Assembly (NCBI GenBank): GCA_015272395.1
Contig: JACYLQ010000005.1
Coordinates: 1-64,000 of the forward strand
Direction: 5' to 3'
DNA from: Calothrix sp. C42_A2020_038
GTDB taxonomy: Bacteria; Cyanobacteriota; Cyanobacteriia; Cyanobacteriales; Nostocaceae
Length of the DNA: 64,000 nt
Shown: positions 49,592-57,953 of the stretch, piece after piece
Layout: the number at the start of each line of letters is the position of its first letter
Numbering within the stretch: the stretch's first letter is position 1
Notes under the pieces: model-generated
Told to the model about the DNA's origin: nothing
Database searches by the model: none
The model's input: only the letters and a program-made list of their open reading frames with translations
Made by a program: the position numbers and the translations under genes

Positions 49592-49876
49592 CTAAGCTTC
49601 GACTTTGACTCCACGCCAAAAAGCAACGTAACCTTCGATTTGTTTAGCTTTTTCTTTGGCGTTGGGGTAGTACCAAGCTGCATCTTTGTTGACTTGTCCG
49701 TCTACTTCAATACTGTAGTAGCTCGCAACACCTTTCCACGGACAGGTGGTGTGAGTTTCGCTTTCTTTGAAATACTGTTTGTTAATTGTGTCTGCTGGAA
49801 AATAGTGGTTGTTTTCAACGACTATAGTTTTGTCGCTTTCTGCGAGAACGGCGCCGTTCCAAGTTGCTTTTGCCAT
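49592..49876 (-). CDS. DUF427 domain protein
   Basis: 94 residues, full length. The motifs AKATWNGAVLAESDKTIVVE, YFPADTI, TTCPWKGVASYYS, and AWYYPNAKEKA are characteristic of DUF427, a small cytoplasmic beta-rich family found in bacteria and fungi with no established function. Stands alone; convergent with the receptor gene. Confidence 0.93.
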   Translation of the reverse strand: MAKATWNGAVLAESDKTIVVENNHYFPADTINKQYFKESETHTTCPWKGVASYYSIEVDGQVNKDAAWYYPNAKEKAKQIEGYVAFWRGVKVEA

Positions 49877-49920
49877 AATTAGTAGTTTTGCCTGTATGTA
49901 TTGAATCTTTATTTTATCTT

Positions 49921-49951
49921 AATATTCCCGGCTTTTAAAAAAGCCAGGAAT
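49921..49951. terminator. Hairpin in the DUF427/beta-helix spacer
   Basis: ATTCCCGGCTTTT pairs with AAAAAGCCAGGAAT with one bulge. It lies upstream of both divergent neighbours, so it may be a terminator of an unseen transcript or a stray hairpin. Confidence 0.35.
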
Positions 49952-50149
49952 TGAGTTGAGTATATTTGCTTACGTAAAAATACGAATTTAGGCTGAGATT
50001 TCTAATTTTTTCAAGATTTTGGGAATTTGAATGTAGTGAACTACTGAGATTTTAACTTGTGTTAACTTTATATTCAGTAAAAACACTCAGGCTTATATAA
50101 AAATAATATGAATAAACTGACGATATAAATTCTGAAGGAATAGCCTACA

Positions 50150-51091
50150 GTGAATTTTAAATTGCTCCTCCAGCACGGAATTTCAATTCTAGTTGTGTTC
50201 GGTTTAACTAGTATATATGAAGTTAACGCTCAAAAAACACCGAAACCGACTACACCACATGGTGTAACGTCATCGACAGAAACGGCGCCGCCAGTAAAAA
50301 TGATTCTTTATGTTAATCCGCAATCAGGAACAGATAGTATAAGTGCGGGCAAAAGTGAAGCAACGGCATTTCGGACAATTACTTACGCGCTCCAACAGGC
50401 AATACCCGGAACGGTAATTCAACTAGCATCTGGACGCTATAGCAATGAATCATTTCCGCTTATTATTAAGTCAGATGTAGTTCTTAAAGGTAATGAAAGT
50501 ACGCAAGGACAAGGAGTCGAAATAATTGGTGGAGACTCTTATATGAGCCGTACTTTTGCTAAACAGGATGTAACAGTAGTTGCACAGGATAAATCACAAA
50601 TTTTAGGTGTTACGATTACTAATCCAAATGTTCGCGGTACTGGGATTTGGATTGAATCAGGACAACCAATCATTCGCAACGATACGTTTATTAACAGTAA
50701 GCGTGAAGGTATTTTTGTAACTGGTAATGCATCACCTCAGATTGAAAATAATCGGTTTATGAACAACGATGCCAATGGAGTTTCCATAGCCAAAAATGCG
50801 CGCGGAGAAATTCGCAATAACACATTTGAGAATACTGGTTTTGGAATTGCTATCGGCGGTAATTCGGCACCGCTAGTGTCAAATAACCAAATTCGTAGTA
50901 ATCGTAATGGTATTGTTTTAACAGACTTTGCTCGCCCTAATTTATTATCAAATTTCATTGAAAATAATCGCGATTATGGATTAGTAATTATTGGACAAGC
51001 ACGACCCAATTTAGACCGGAACAGCTTTAAAGGAAATCAGAAAGACCAGTTTCAAGTAATCCCGTTTCCTGAAGGGGTAACACCTGAGTAG
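50150..51091 (+). CDS. Secreted DUF1565/parallel beta-helix protein
   Basis: 313 residues from GTG 50150, preceded by GAAGGAA. An N-terminal signal peptide (LLLQHGISILVVFGL, ending VNAQ) is followed by a DUF1565 start (LYVNPQSGTDSISAGKSEATAFRTITYAL split around residue 55-85). A right-handed parallel beta-helix then runs to the C-terminus with repeated N-x-G/N-N-x-F turns (SPQIENNRFMNNDANGVSI, RNNTFENTGFGIAI). Such folds usually bind or modify polysaccharides; no catalytic residues can be assigned. It ends at a shared terminator with the convergent kinase gene. Confidence 0.88.
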   Translation: MNFKLLLQHGISILVVFGLTSIYEVNAQKTPKPTTPHGVTSSTETAPPVKMILYVNPQSGTDSISAGKSEATAFRTITYALQQAIPGTVIQLASGRYSNESFPLIIKSDVVLKGNESTQGQGVEIIGGDSYMSRTFAKQDVTVVAQDKSQILGVTITNPNVRGTGIWIESGQPIIRNDTFINSKREGIFVTGNASPQIENNRFMNNDANGVSIAKNARGEIRNNTFENTGFGIAIGGNSAPLVSNNQIRSNRNGIVLTDFARPNLLSNFIENNRDYGLVIIGQARPNLDRNSFKGNQKDQFQVIPFPEGVTPE

Positions 51092-51112
51092 AAATTGTGG
51101 ACTCTTAATTCT

Positions 51113-51146
51113 AGGTTCTCGACTTTTTATAAAAAGTCGAGAATCT
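51113..51146. terminator. Bidirectional terminator
   Basis: GGTTCTCGACTTTTTATAAA pairs with the following AAAAAGTCGAGAATC, an AT-capped stem with T runs on both strands, between the convergent beta-helix and histidine kinase genes. Confidence 0.75.
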
Positions 51147-51157
51147 TTTAGAATCTT

Positions 51158-54100
51158 TTATTTACGTATTTGTTTTTGGGGAATTTGAATTATAAATGTT
51201 GTACCTTCTGTAGGAGATGAGACGCACTGTAAATTACCACCATGTTTTTCTGTAATTATATGGTAACTAATTGATAAACCCATACCAGTACCTTTTCCGA
51301 TAGGTTTAGTAGTAAAGAATGGATCGAATAGGCGCCCTTGGATTTCAGGGGGAATACCAGAACCATTATCTTTAATTTTAATGGCGATGTAGTTATTGTC
51401 TAAAATTTCTGTCATGATGCTGATACAACTAGGCAATGCTTCTATTTCGACAAGAGTACGCTGAAGGTCACGTTCTTCAAGAGCGTCAAGTGCATTGCTG
51501 AGTATATTCATGAATACTTGATTAAGTTGACCTGCATAGCATTCAATCAGCGGTAAATTACCATATTTTTTGACTACTTGAATTGCTGGACGATTATTTA
51601 CTGCTTTGATGCGGTGTTCAAGAATTACAAGTGTACTGTCTATTCCTTCATGGATATTTACTTCTTTGTAATCAGCTTCGTCCATGCGGGAGAAATTACG
51701 CAATGACAGTACAATTTGTTTAATACGATCGGCACCTATTTTCATTGAGGTTAGTAATTTAGGCAAGTCAGCTTGCAGAAATTCAAGGTCGATAGCTTCG
51801 ATTTCCTCTGCAATAACTGAAGTTGGGTTTGGATATTCTTGTTGATACAGATTAACTAACTTAAGTAAATCTGTAATATAACTCTTGGCAGGTTCAAGAT
51901 TACTGTAAATAAAACTAACAGGGTTATTAATTTCGTGAGCAACTCCAGCGACAAGTTGGCCCAGAGATGACATTTTCTCGCTTTGAACTAGTTGTGCTTG
52001 GGTACGTTGAAGTTGTTGTAACGCTTGTTCTAAATCGTATGCTTTTGTTTGAAGCTCTTCCTGATTTTGTTGCAGTTTGGCTTCAGCAACTTTGCGCTGA
52101 GTAATATCAAATGAATGACCGATTATTTCCAAAGGGATACCAGCTTCATCTTTAATAACTTTAACTTCATCGTGAATCCAGCGATAGTTTCCGTTTTTGT
52201 GTAAGAAGCGATACTCATGCGTGCGGTACCCAAGTTCTAATAATTGTGGTAAGGATTTAAAAAAAGCTTCAATGTCTTCGGGATGAATCTTTTCTATCCA
52301 AAAACTTGGATTTTGCATAAATTCTTCGGGGTTATATCCTAATACAAAACCTGAATTTGGACTGACGAAAGTTAGATGAAAATTATCTGAAGCTTTGCAA
52401 CTGTAGATTACTCCAGGACTTTCTGAAATTAGATACTCCAAACGTGCTTGTGTTAAGAGCAATGCTTCTTCTGCAGCTTTTTGCTCACTAATATCTCGAA
52501 GAATTCCCTGTATGACTGTGACATTTCCTTGACTATCTTTGACTGCTGAAATGCTACATGTTACCCAAATATAGCTGCCATTTTTGTGTTGAATGCGAAA
52601 CTCTACTCCTTCTTGTTTTTTTCCTGTTTCAATCATATCTTGACCCAAAGCTTTGACTTTGGTTAGATCTTCAGGATGTATATAAGTTGTATTACTTTTG
52701 CCAATCAATTCGGCAGGTTGGCGCCCGAACATATCAACGACTCTAGGAGAAACGTAAGTAAATATATTATCAAGTGTATGTTCATAAATCAGATCATTAG
52801 CATTTTCAACTAATCCACGAAATCTCGCTTCACTATTTTGTAGAGCTTGCTCAATTTGTTTACGTTCGCTAATATCAATGCATGTACCAACAAGCCGATA
52901 AATTTTATCAGCATCATCAAATAATGGATTGAGTTGGATTAAAAACGATATCGTTTTATCTTCATATATAAAATCATCTTCAAATGAAATCGGTTGAGCA
53001 AGCTGTAAACATTTTGTATAATGTTTTCGCAATTTAGCTCCACTAATATCACCAAGCAATTCTTCAGGTGTCTTACCTCGAATTTTTGACCTTTTAATGC
53101 CAGTAATCTTCTCTGTAGCTCGGTTCCACCCAGCATAATGAAAATCATGATTTTGAAGAACATCTACTACGAAAATCGGATTTTGGGCGCCATCATAAAT
53201 ACTGCGAAGGAATTGTTCTTGCTCGTGAAGCTGCTCCTGGGCAACTTGCTTGTCGGTAATATCAAGCGCAACACCAATTACACCAGTCACTTTACCATCT
53301 TTTTGACGTATTGGTACGAGACGATGCTCAAAATACATTCCCTGAGTGCAAGTGATGGTGACTATTTCCTGACCTGATAATACTTGTCGAATCTGATCTA
53401 AAAACTCTGGATAATCTTTATATAGTTCAAAAAAAGATAAACCTACTACCTGTCCTGGTTTTAAACCCTGTCCTTGCAGTGCTTTACCATCAGAGAATGT
53501 AAACCTTCCTTCGTTATCGAGAGCATAGATAATCAAGGGAGCTGAACTAATAACTGTTCGTAAACGTTCTTCACTCTCTTGCAAAGCTTGCTCTGCAGTT
53601 TTACGCTCATCTATGTTGATAGCTGTCCCAATCAAACGATAAATACCAGCTTCATTTTTTAGTGGATTTAAAGTAGTAAGAAACCAACTTGGTTTACCTG
53701 CAATGAAAACTTGTTCTTCAAAAGTAATACTAGTACCAGATTCTACAGCTTTCATAAATCTGTGACGCATTGCAGTTCCCTCTACATCACCAAAAATTTG
53801 CTCAAGTGTTTTCCCCTGTATCTGTGTACTGAGCAAACCAGATGCATCTTCTAATGCTTTGTTCCAACCTCCGTGATACATCATTCCGTCTTCAGCAACA
53901 TCGATACTGAAAACAAAATAACTAACACTATTATAAATATTGCTCAAAAAAGTTTCTTTTTGTTGAAGAGCAGCTTCAGCTTGTTTGCGTTCCGATGTAT
54001 TTGTACCAACTGAAAGTATTTCGGTTATGTTACCTTGGGCATCAAATATCGGCTTATTTGTCCAAGATATCCACAGTTTTTCCCCGTTCTTACAAATATT

Positions 54101-54784
54101 TTCGTTTTCATTAAATAAGTATTTTTCAGGATGATGGCAAATATCCTTCATTAAAAATTCTAAGTCACGTCCAGATGTTTCCGTTTTAGAGACAATGGTG
54201 CCAATGACATTTTGTCCAATTAGTTGATCACCTTCATAGCCAAATAATTTTTGCCCATAATCATTGATAAAAATTATTTTGCCTTGGGTATCCCAGCGTA
54301 GAATAATGCTGTTAACGGTTTGAACTAGATTACGGTACTTGGTTTCTATAGCTTTACGCGCGCTAATATCCGTTGCAGTAACTATGAGCTGAGAAATCTC
54401 CGAGGTTTGATTCTGTAAAGGAGCAACAGTCAACAACCACCAACTTTCTTTGCCATCAACCCAAAACCTTTCTTCAAACGTGATTCTTTTACCTGTAAGT
54501 CTACATTCTTCGTATTTCCGGCGGTAAGGTTGTACAATTTCATTAGGCAAAGCTTCGCTAAGAGTCTTACCCAGTAAAGTTTCTGTTGGTACCACACTCA
54601 TTCGTTGAAATGCTGGATTAAAACCAGCAAAGCGATACTCCGCACCATTATCCAAAACATCCACAATCAAAATACCGCATTCAACCACATCCCAAATACT
54701 GCGGAAAAAGTCTTTATTCTCCATATAGCTTGGAACTGAGGGTTCATTTTGGACTTGTTTTGAATGTTGATGAGTATATTTCAT
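51158..54784 (-). CDS. Multi-PAS sensor histidine kinase
   Basis: 1208 residues, no membrane segment seen, so probably cytoplasmic. Seven PAS/PAC repeats of about 120-125 residues fill positions 25-900. Their C-terminal caps repeat (TATDISARKAIE, GTNTSERKQAE, GTAINIDERKTAEQ and others). After a coiled coil comes the phosphoacceptor H in SSLGQLVAGVAHEINNPVSF, and an ATPase domain (NQVFMNILSNALDAL; IKDNGSGIPPEIQ; GTGMGLSISYHII). This is a class of soluble cyanobacterial kinases that sense unknown signals. No receiver-domain gene is adjacent, so it is an orphan kinase. It is divergent from the TPR gene. Confidence 0.95.
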   Translation of the reverse strand: MKYTHQHSKQVQNEPSVPSYMENKDFFRSIWDVVECGILIVDVLDNGAEYRFAGFNPAFQRMSVVPTETLLGKTLSEALPNEIVQPYRRKYEECRLTGKRITFEERFWVDGKESWWLLTVAPLQNQTSEISQLIVTATDISARKAIETKYRNLVQTVNSIILRWDTQGKIIFINDYGQKLFGYEGDQLIGQNVIGTIVSKTETSGRDLEFLMKDICHHPEKYLFNENENICKNGEKLWISWTNKPIFDAQGNITEILSVGTNTSERKQAEAALQQKETFLSNIYNSVSYFVFSIDVAEDGMMYHGGWNKALEDASGLLSTQIQGKTLEQIFGDVEGTAMRHRFMKAVESGTSITFEEQVFIAGKPSWFLTTLNPLKNEAGIYRLIGTAINIDERKTAEQALQESEERLRTVISSAPLIIYALDNEGRFTFSDGKALQGQGLKPGQVVGLSFFELYKDYPEFLDQIRQVLSGQEIVTITCTQGMYFEHRLVPIRQKDGKVTGVIGVALDITDKQVAQEQLHEQEQFLRSIYDGAQNPIFVVDVLQNHDFHYAGWNRATEKITGIKRSKIRGKTPEELLGDISGAKLRKHYTKCLQLAQPISFEDDFIYEDKTISFLIQLNPLFDDADKIYRLVGTCIDISERKQIEQALQNSEARFRGLVENANDLIYEHTLDNIFTYVSPRVVDMFGRQPAELIGKSNTTYIHPEDLTKVKALGQDMIETGKKQEGVEFRIQHKNGSYIWVTCSISAVKDSQGNVTVIQGILRDISEQKAAEEALLLTQARLEYLISESPGVIYSCKASDNFHLTFVSPNSGFVLGYNPEEFMQNPSFWIEKIHPEDIEAFFKSLPQLLELGYRTHEYRFLHKNGNYRWIHDEVKVIKDEAGIPLEIIGHSFDITQRKVAEAKLQQNQEELQTKAYDLEQALQQLQRTQAQLVQSEKMSSLGQLVAGVAHEINNPVSFIYSNLEPAKSYITDLLKLVNLYQQEYPNPTSVIAEEIEAIDLEFLQADLPKLLTSMKIGADRIKQIVLSLRNFSRMDEADYKEVNIHEGIDSTLVILEHRIKAVNNRPAIQVVKKYGNLPLIECYAGQLNQVFMNILSNALDALEERDLQRTLVEIEALPSCISIMTEILDNNYIAIKIKDNGSGIPPEIQGRLFDPFFTTKPIGKGTGMGLSISYHIITEKHGGNLQCVSSPTEGTTFIIQIPQKQIRK

Positions 54785-55037
54785 AAGATTTTCTAATGTT
54801 AGCTACGTCTCAGGTGGCGCCAACGTCATCTTATTTATTGTTCCCGTTTAAGGGTTATATGTATCATTTGCAAAACGAGGAATGGAAAAACTCTGCTCCG
54901 GAATGTTGGTATTCATAATTACGTATATCTTGTTACCATAAACCGCTATAATTAGAGATTTTTTATCATAGGTTAACAATTTACCTATCAAGTCATGGTA
55001 TTGTTTTGGGAATGTGAGTTGAAAATCATCCCAAGGT

Positions 55038-55973
55038 ATGATGCCAAATTCGTTTAAGATGACTCTGAACTTGGAAGCGGAGTTTTTTTTCCAGCAAGGA
55101 TTACGCCGTAACAAAACGGAAAAGTTTGAAGCAGCCATAGCAAGTTTTGACAAAGCGTTGCGATGTAAACCGGAATATCCCGAAGCATTGTTTCAAAAGG
55201 GTTTTGCTCTAGGTTCCCTAGGGAAGCATGAACAAGCGATTCTCTGTTTTGATCAGATGCTAGCCTATAAAGCCGATGATTGCTGGGTTTGGCATAACCG
55301 TGCTATCGCTCTAGGAAAACTAGAACGTTATGACGAAGCACTTAACAGTTTTGACCGCGCGATTGAGTTTAATCCAAACGGAGCGACTGCATGGCATAAT
55401 CGCGGTTTGACTTTATGCGATTTAGGACAATATGAAAAGGCTGTTCTCAGTTTTGACCGCACATTAAAATTACAGCCTGATGCTTACTGGGCATGGTACA
55501 ACCGAGGTAATGCTCTCAAACAACTTCTTCGTTACGAAGAAGCGCTCAATAGCTACGACCGTGCCATCGAATTTAACCCTAAAAATTTGCTGGCTTGGTA
55601 CTATAGAGGTATTAACTTGAGCGAATGGGGACGTTACGACAAAGCACTTTTGAGTTTTGACCGTGCCTTATCGATTCAGCCTAATTATTATAAAGCATGG
55701 CTACACAAAGGTGTAGTTTGGGAGCATGTAAACAATTATGAAAATGCGATTGCCTGCTATAACAAGGCTCTCGAACTAGTACCTAACGATGACGTTGTTT
55801 GGTACAGTCGTGGTCGCTGTTATCTAATATTGGAAAATATTGACCGTGCGATTGAGAACTTCCGCCAAGCAATTAGCATCCATCCAGAGAAATATTTAAA
55901 AATTATTCAAACTGACTCTGAATTTGATGCAGTACGTGATGATGAACGCTTTCAAGAGTTACTTCAGTGCTAA
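55038..55973 (+). CDS. TPR-repeat protein
   Basis: 311 residues made of about eight tetratricopeptide repeats of 34 residues (for example ALNSFDRAIEFNPNGATAWH, then NRGLTLCDLGQYEKAVLSFD). TPR arrays bind partner proteins. No signal peptide or enzyme domain. ATGs at 55038, 55041 and 55059 are all possible; the ribosome-like AAGG at 55033 favours 55041. Divergent from the multi-PAS kinase across 253 bp; a functional link is possible but not shown. Confidence 0.88.
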   Translation: MMPNSFKMTLNLEAEFFFQQGLRRNKTEKFEAAIASFDKALRCKPEYPEALFQKGFALGSLGKHEQAILCFDQMLAYKADDCWVWHNRAIALGKLERYDEALNSFDRAIEFNPNGATAWHNRGLTLCDLGQYEKAVLSFDRTLKLQPDAYWAWYNRGNALKQLLRYEEALNSYDRAIEFNPKNLLAWYYRGINLSEWGRYDKALLSFDRALSIQPNYYKAWLHKGVVWEHVNNYENAIACYNKALELVPNDDVVWYSRGRCYLILENIDRAIENFRQAISIHPEKYLKIIQTDSEFDAVRDDERFQELLQC

Positions 55974-56024
55974 GTAGTTTGTCTGATTAATTAGTGTTAG
56001 TTTTTATATTTTTATGTGGTGTGA

Positions 56025-56073
56025 TTGAACGCACCCCAACTAATTGCAAACAATATAGTTGGGGTGCGTTCAA
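56025..56073. terminator. 18-bp perfect hairpin
   Basis: TTGAACGCACCCCAACTA pairs perfectly with TAGTTGGGGTGCGTTCAA around a 13-nt loop, 52 bp after the TPR gene. No T run follows on the plus strand. It may be a terminator or a mobile palindrome. Confidence 0.65.
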
Positions 56074-56178
56074 GATAGTACAAATGTGACAGTTTTTAGA
56101 CTGGCTAACTCTAAAATAGCGTAGAGCTTCTGTACTATACTTAACATTACCAGTTAATTAGAGGTGTACACAAATATT

Positions 56179-56967
56179 ATGTCAAGTAGCCGTACTGGTA
56201 TTGAGTGGACAGATAAAACCTGGAATCCTACAACTGGTTGCACTAAGGTCAGTCCGGGTTGTCGCTACTGTTATGCGGAAGCTTTAACCAAGCGTTTCTC
56301 TAAAAGCTTTCCTCAAGGATTTGAAATGACCTTGCATCCAGAACGCTTAGAACAGCCATTACACTGGCGCACACCAAGTCGGATTTTTGTCAACTCAATG
56401 AGTGATTTATTTCATGAAGATGTGCCATTTTCATACTTACAAGAAATTTTTCGTATCATGCAGGAAACTCCCTGGCACGTTTACCAAATTCTAACTAAGC
56501 GTGATCAACGTTTGGTTGAACTAATGCCTAAACTCAATTGGGCTGACAATATTTGGATGGGAGTATCTGTAGAAAGCCAAGCATACACTCATCGAATTGA
56601 TGCGTTGCGACAAATACCATCAGTAGTACGTTTCCTTTCTTGTGAACCACTTTTAAGCTCTTTGCAATTAAATCTAGAAGGTATCGATTGGGTTATAGTT
56701 GGTGGTGAATCGGGTTTTAACCATCGTCCCATAAACCCTGAGTGGGTTAGAGACATATTACAGCAAACCCAGGAGCAAAAAGTTGCTTTCTTCTTCAAAC
56801 AATGGGGAGGCAACCATCCAAAGGCAGGTGGAAATTTACTTGATGGGTTTACTTGGGAGCAAATGCCTCCAGCATGGGATATTCACAAATTGAACTTTGG
56901 GCAAAAAAAGAACTCAAAGCAGCATAAAAGTCGGTTAGAACAGAATAGTTTAGTATCTGCCAAATAA
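56179..56967 (+). CDS. DUF5131 (phage Gp37/Gp68 family), three-Cys-motif protein
   Basis: 262 residues from ATG 56179 (MSSSRTGIEWTDKTWNP); an in-frame GTG at 56164 would add five. The N-terminus has the family signature TGCTKVSPGCRYCYAE, three cysteines spaced C-x6-C-x2-C, then SDLFHEDVP and later GVSVESQ and SCEPLL. The cysteines probably bind a metal or iron-sulfur cluster as in radical SAM-like enzymes, though the spacing differs from the classic CxxxCxxC (inference). It is followed 13 bp later by TcmP, whose name, three-Cys-motif partner, records this pairing. The pair is often linked to mobile or phage DNA (known only in outline). Confidence 0.88.
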   Translation: MSSSRTGIEWTDKTWNPTTGCTKVSPGCRYCYAEALTKRFSKSFPQGFEMTLHPERLEQPLHWRTPSRIFVNSMSDLFHEDVPFSYLQEIFRIMQETPWHVYQILTKRDQRLVELMPKLNWADNIWMGVSVESQAYTHRIDALRQIPSVVRFLSCEPLLSSLQLNLEGIDWVIVGGESGFNHRPINPEWVRDILQQTQEQKVAFFFKQWGGNHPKAGGNLLDGFTWEQMPPAWDIHKLNFGQKKNSKQHKSRLEQNSLVSAK

Positions 56968-56980
56968 AGCGAGTTTATAA

Positions 56981-57856
56981 ATGAGTCGATTCGGGAGCGA
57001 GGGAGAAGATATAATTGGCAAATGGTCTGAAGATAAGTTAGCTTTACTAGCCAAGTATCTCAAGGCCTACTCAGTGATTATGAATGACCAAAAGAAAAGC
57101 TGGTTGAGAGAATATTATTATATAGATGCTTTTGCTGGTTCTGTTAGACCAAGAGCAAAGGAAGATGAACAACGCTATATAGATGGCTCACCTTTACGCG
57201 CGTTACAAACAGAACCCAAATTTGACGCTTATTTCTTTATCGATGTTTCATCACGCCGTATAGAGCGTATTGAAATGCTTCGTGAAGATTTTCCCCATTC
57301 TCGAATCGAAATATACGAGGGAAACTGCAATAATGTCTTGCGAGACAATATTATTCCACAAATTCCTTATGCATCAAAGAAGCGGGCATTTGTATTTCTA
57401 GACCCTTATGGATTGCAGGTTGATTGGGAAACAATACAAGATTTAGCAAATACGAAAACTTGCGACATTTTTATCAATTTTTCCGTGATGGGAGTTACTC
57501 GTTTACTTCCTAAAGACCAACCTCCTCAATCAGAAGCTTTGGAGCAAATCAGTAAAGTGATGGGTAGCACTGATTGGATTAATCAAATATATCAGCCTCC
57601 TGCTCAAGTTCAATTAAGCTTATTTGAAAATCCAGAACCTACCCTCAGTCGTGAAACAATACGAGCTGAATGGCTAGCCAGTTTATATACTGAACATTTA
57701 AGTTCACTATTTCCGCATGTGAGTAAAGCTGTTTTAATGAAAAATTCGACGAATTCAGCGCTTTATGCTTTATGTTTAGCAAGTCATAATCAAACAGCAG
57801 TTAAGATTACAAATGATATTTTTAATCGATACGAACACTTAAGCCAAATATCATAA
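56981..57856 (+). CDS. tcmP: Three-Cys-motif partner protein TcmP
   Basis: 291 residues. The N-terminal half contains YYIDAFAG near residue 46, a later FIDVSSRRIERIEML, and FVFLDPYGLQVDW near residue 140. These resemble the SAM-binding and catalytic motifs of amino-methyltransferases (inference; the canonical DPPY/NPPY is replaced by DPYG). The C-terminal part is helical with no recognised motif. The family always accompanies a DUF5131-type three-cysteine protein, here 13 bp upstream, so the two form an operon and probably a two-component system acting on nucleic acid or a modified base. The substrate is unknown. Confidence 0.87.
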   Translation: MSRFGSEGEDIIGKWSEDKLALLAKYLKAYSVIMNDQKKSWLREYYYIDAFAGSVRPRAKEDEQRYIDGSPLRALQTEPKFDAYFFIDVSSRRIERIEMLREDFPHSRIEIYEGNCNNVLRDNIIPQIPYASKKRAFVFLDPYGLQVDWETIQDLANTKTCDIFINFSVMGVTRLLPKDQPPQSEALEQISKVMGSTDWINQIYQPPAQVQLSLFENPEPTLSRETIRAEWLASLYTEHLSSLFPHVSKAVLMKNSTNSALYALCLASHNQTAVKITNDIFNRYEHLSQIS

Positions 57857-57953
57857 TTTTGTTTTTTTCGTAGCTGTGACGTACCCTACGTTTATTGAAT
57901 TTATATTTTACCTCTAGAATATAAGGGTCAAATCTAGGGATGCATGTAGAGTT

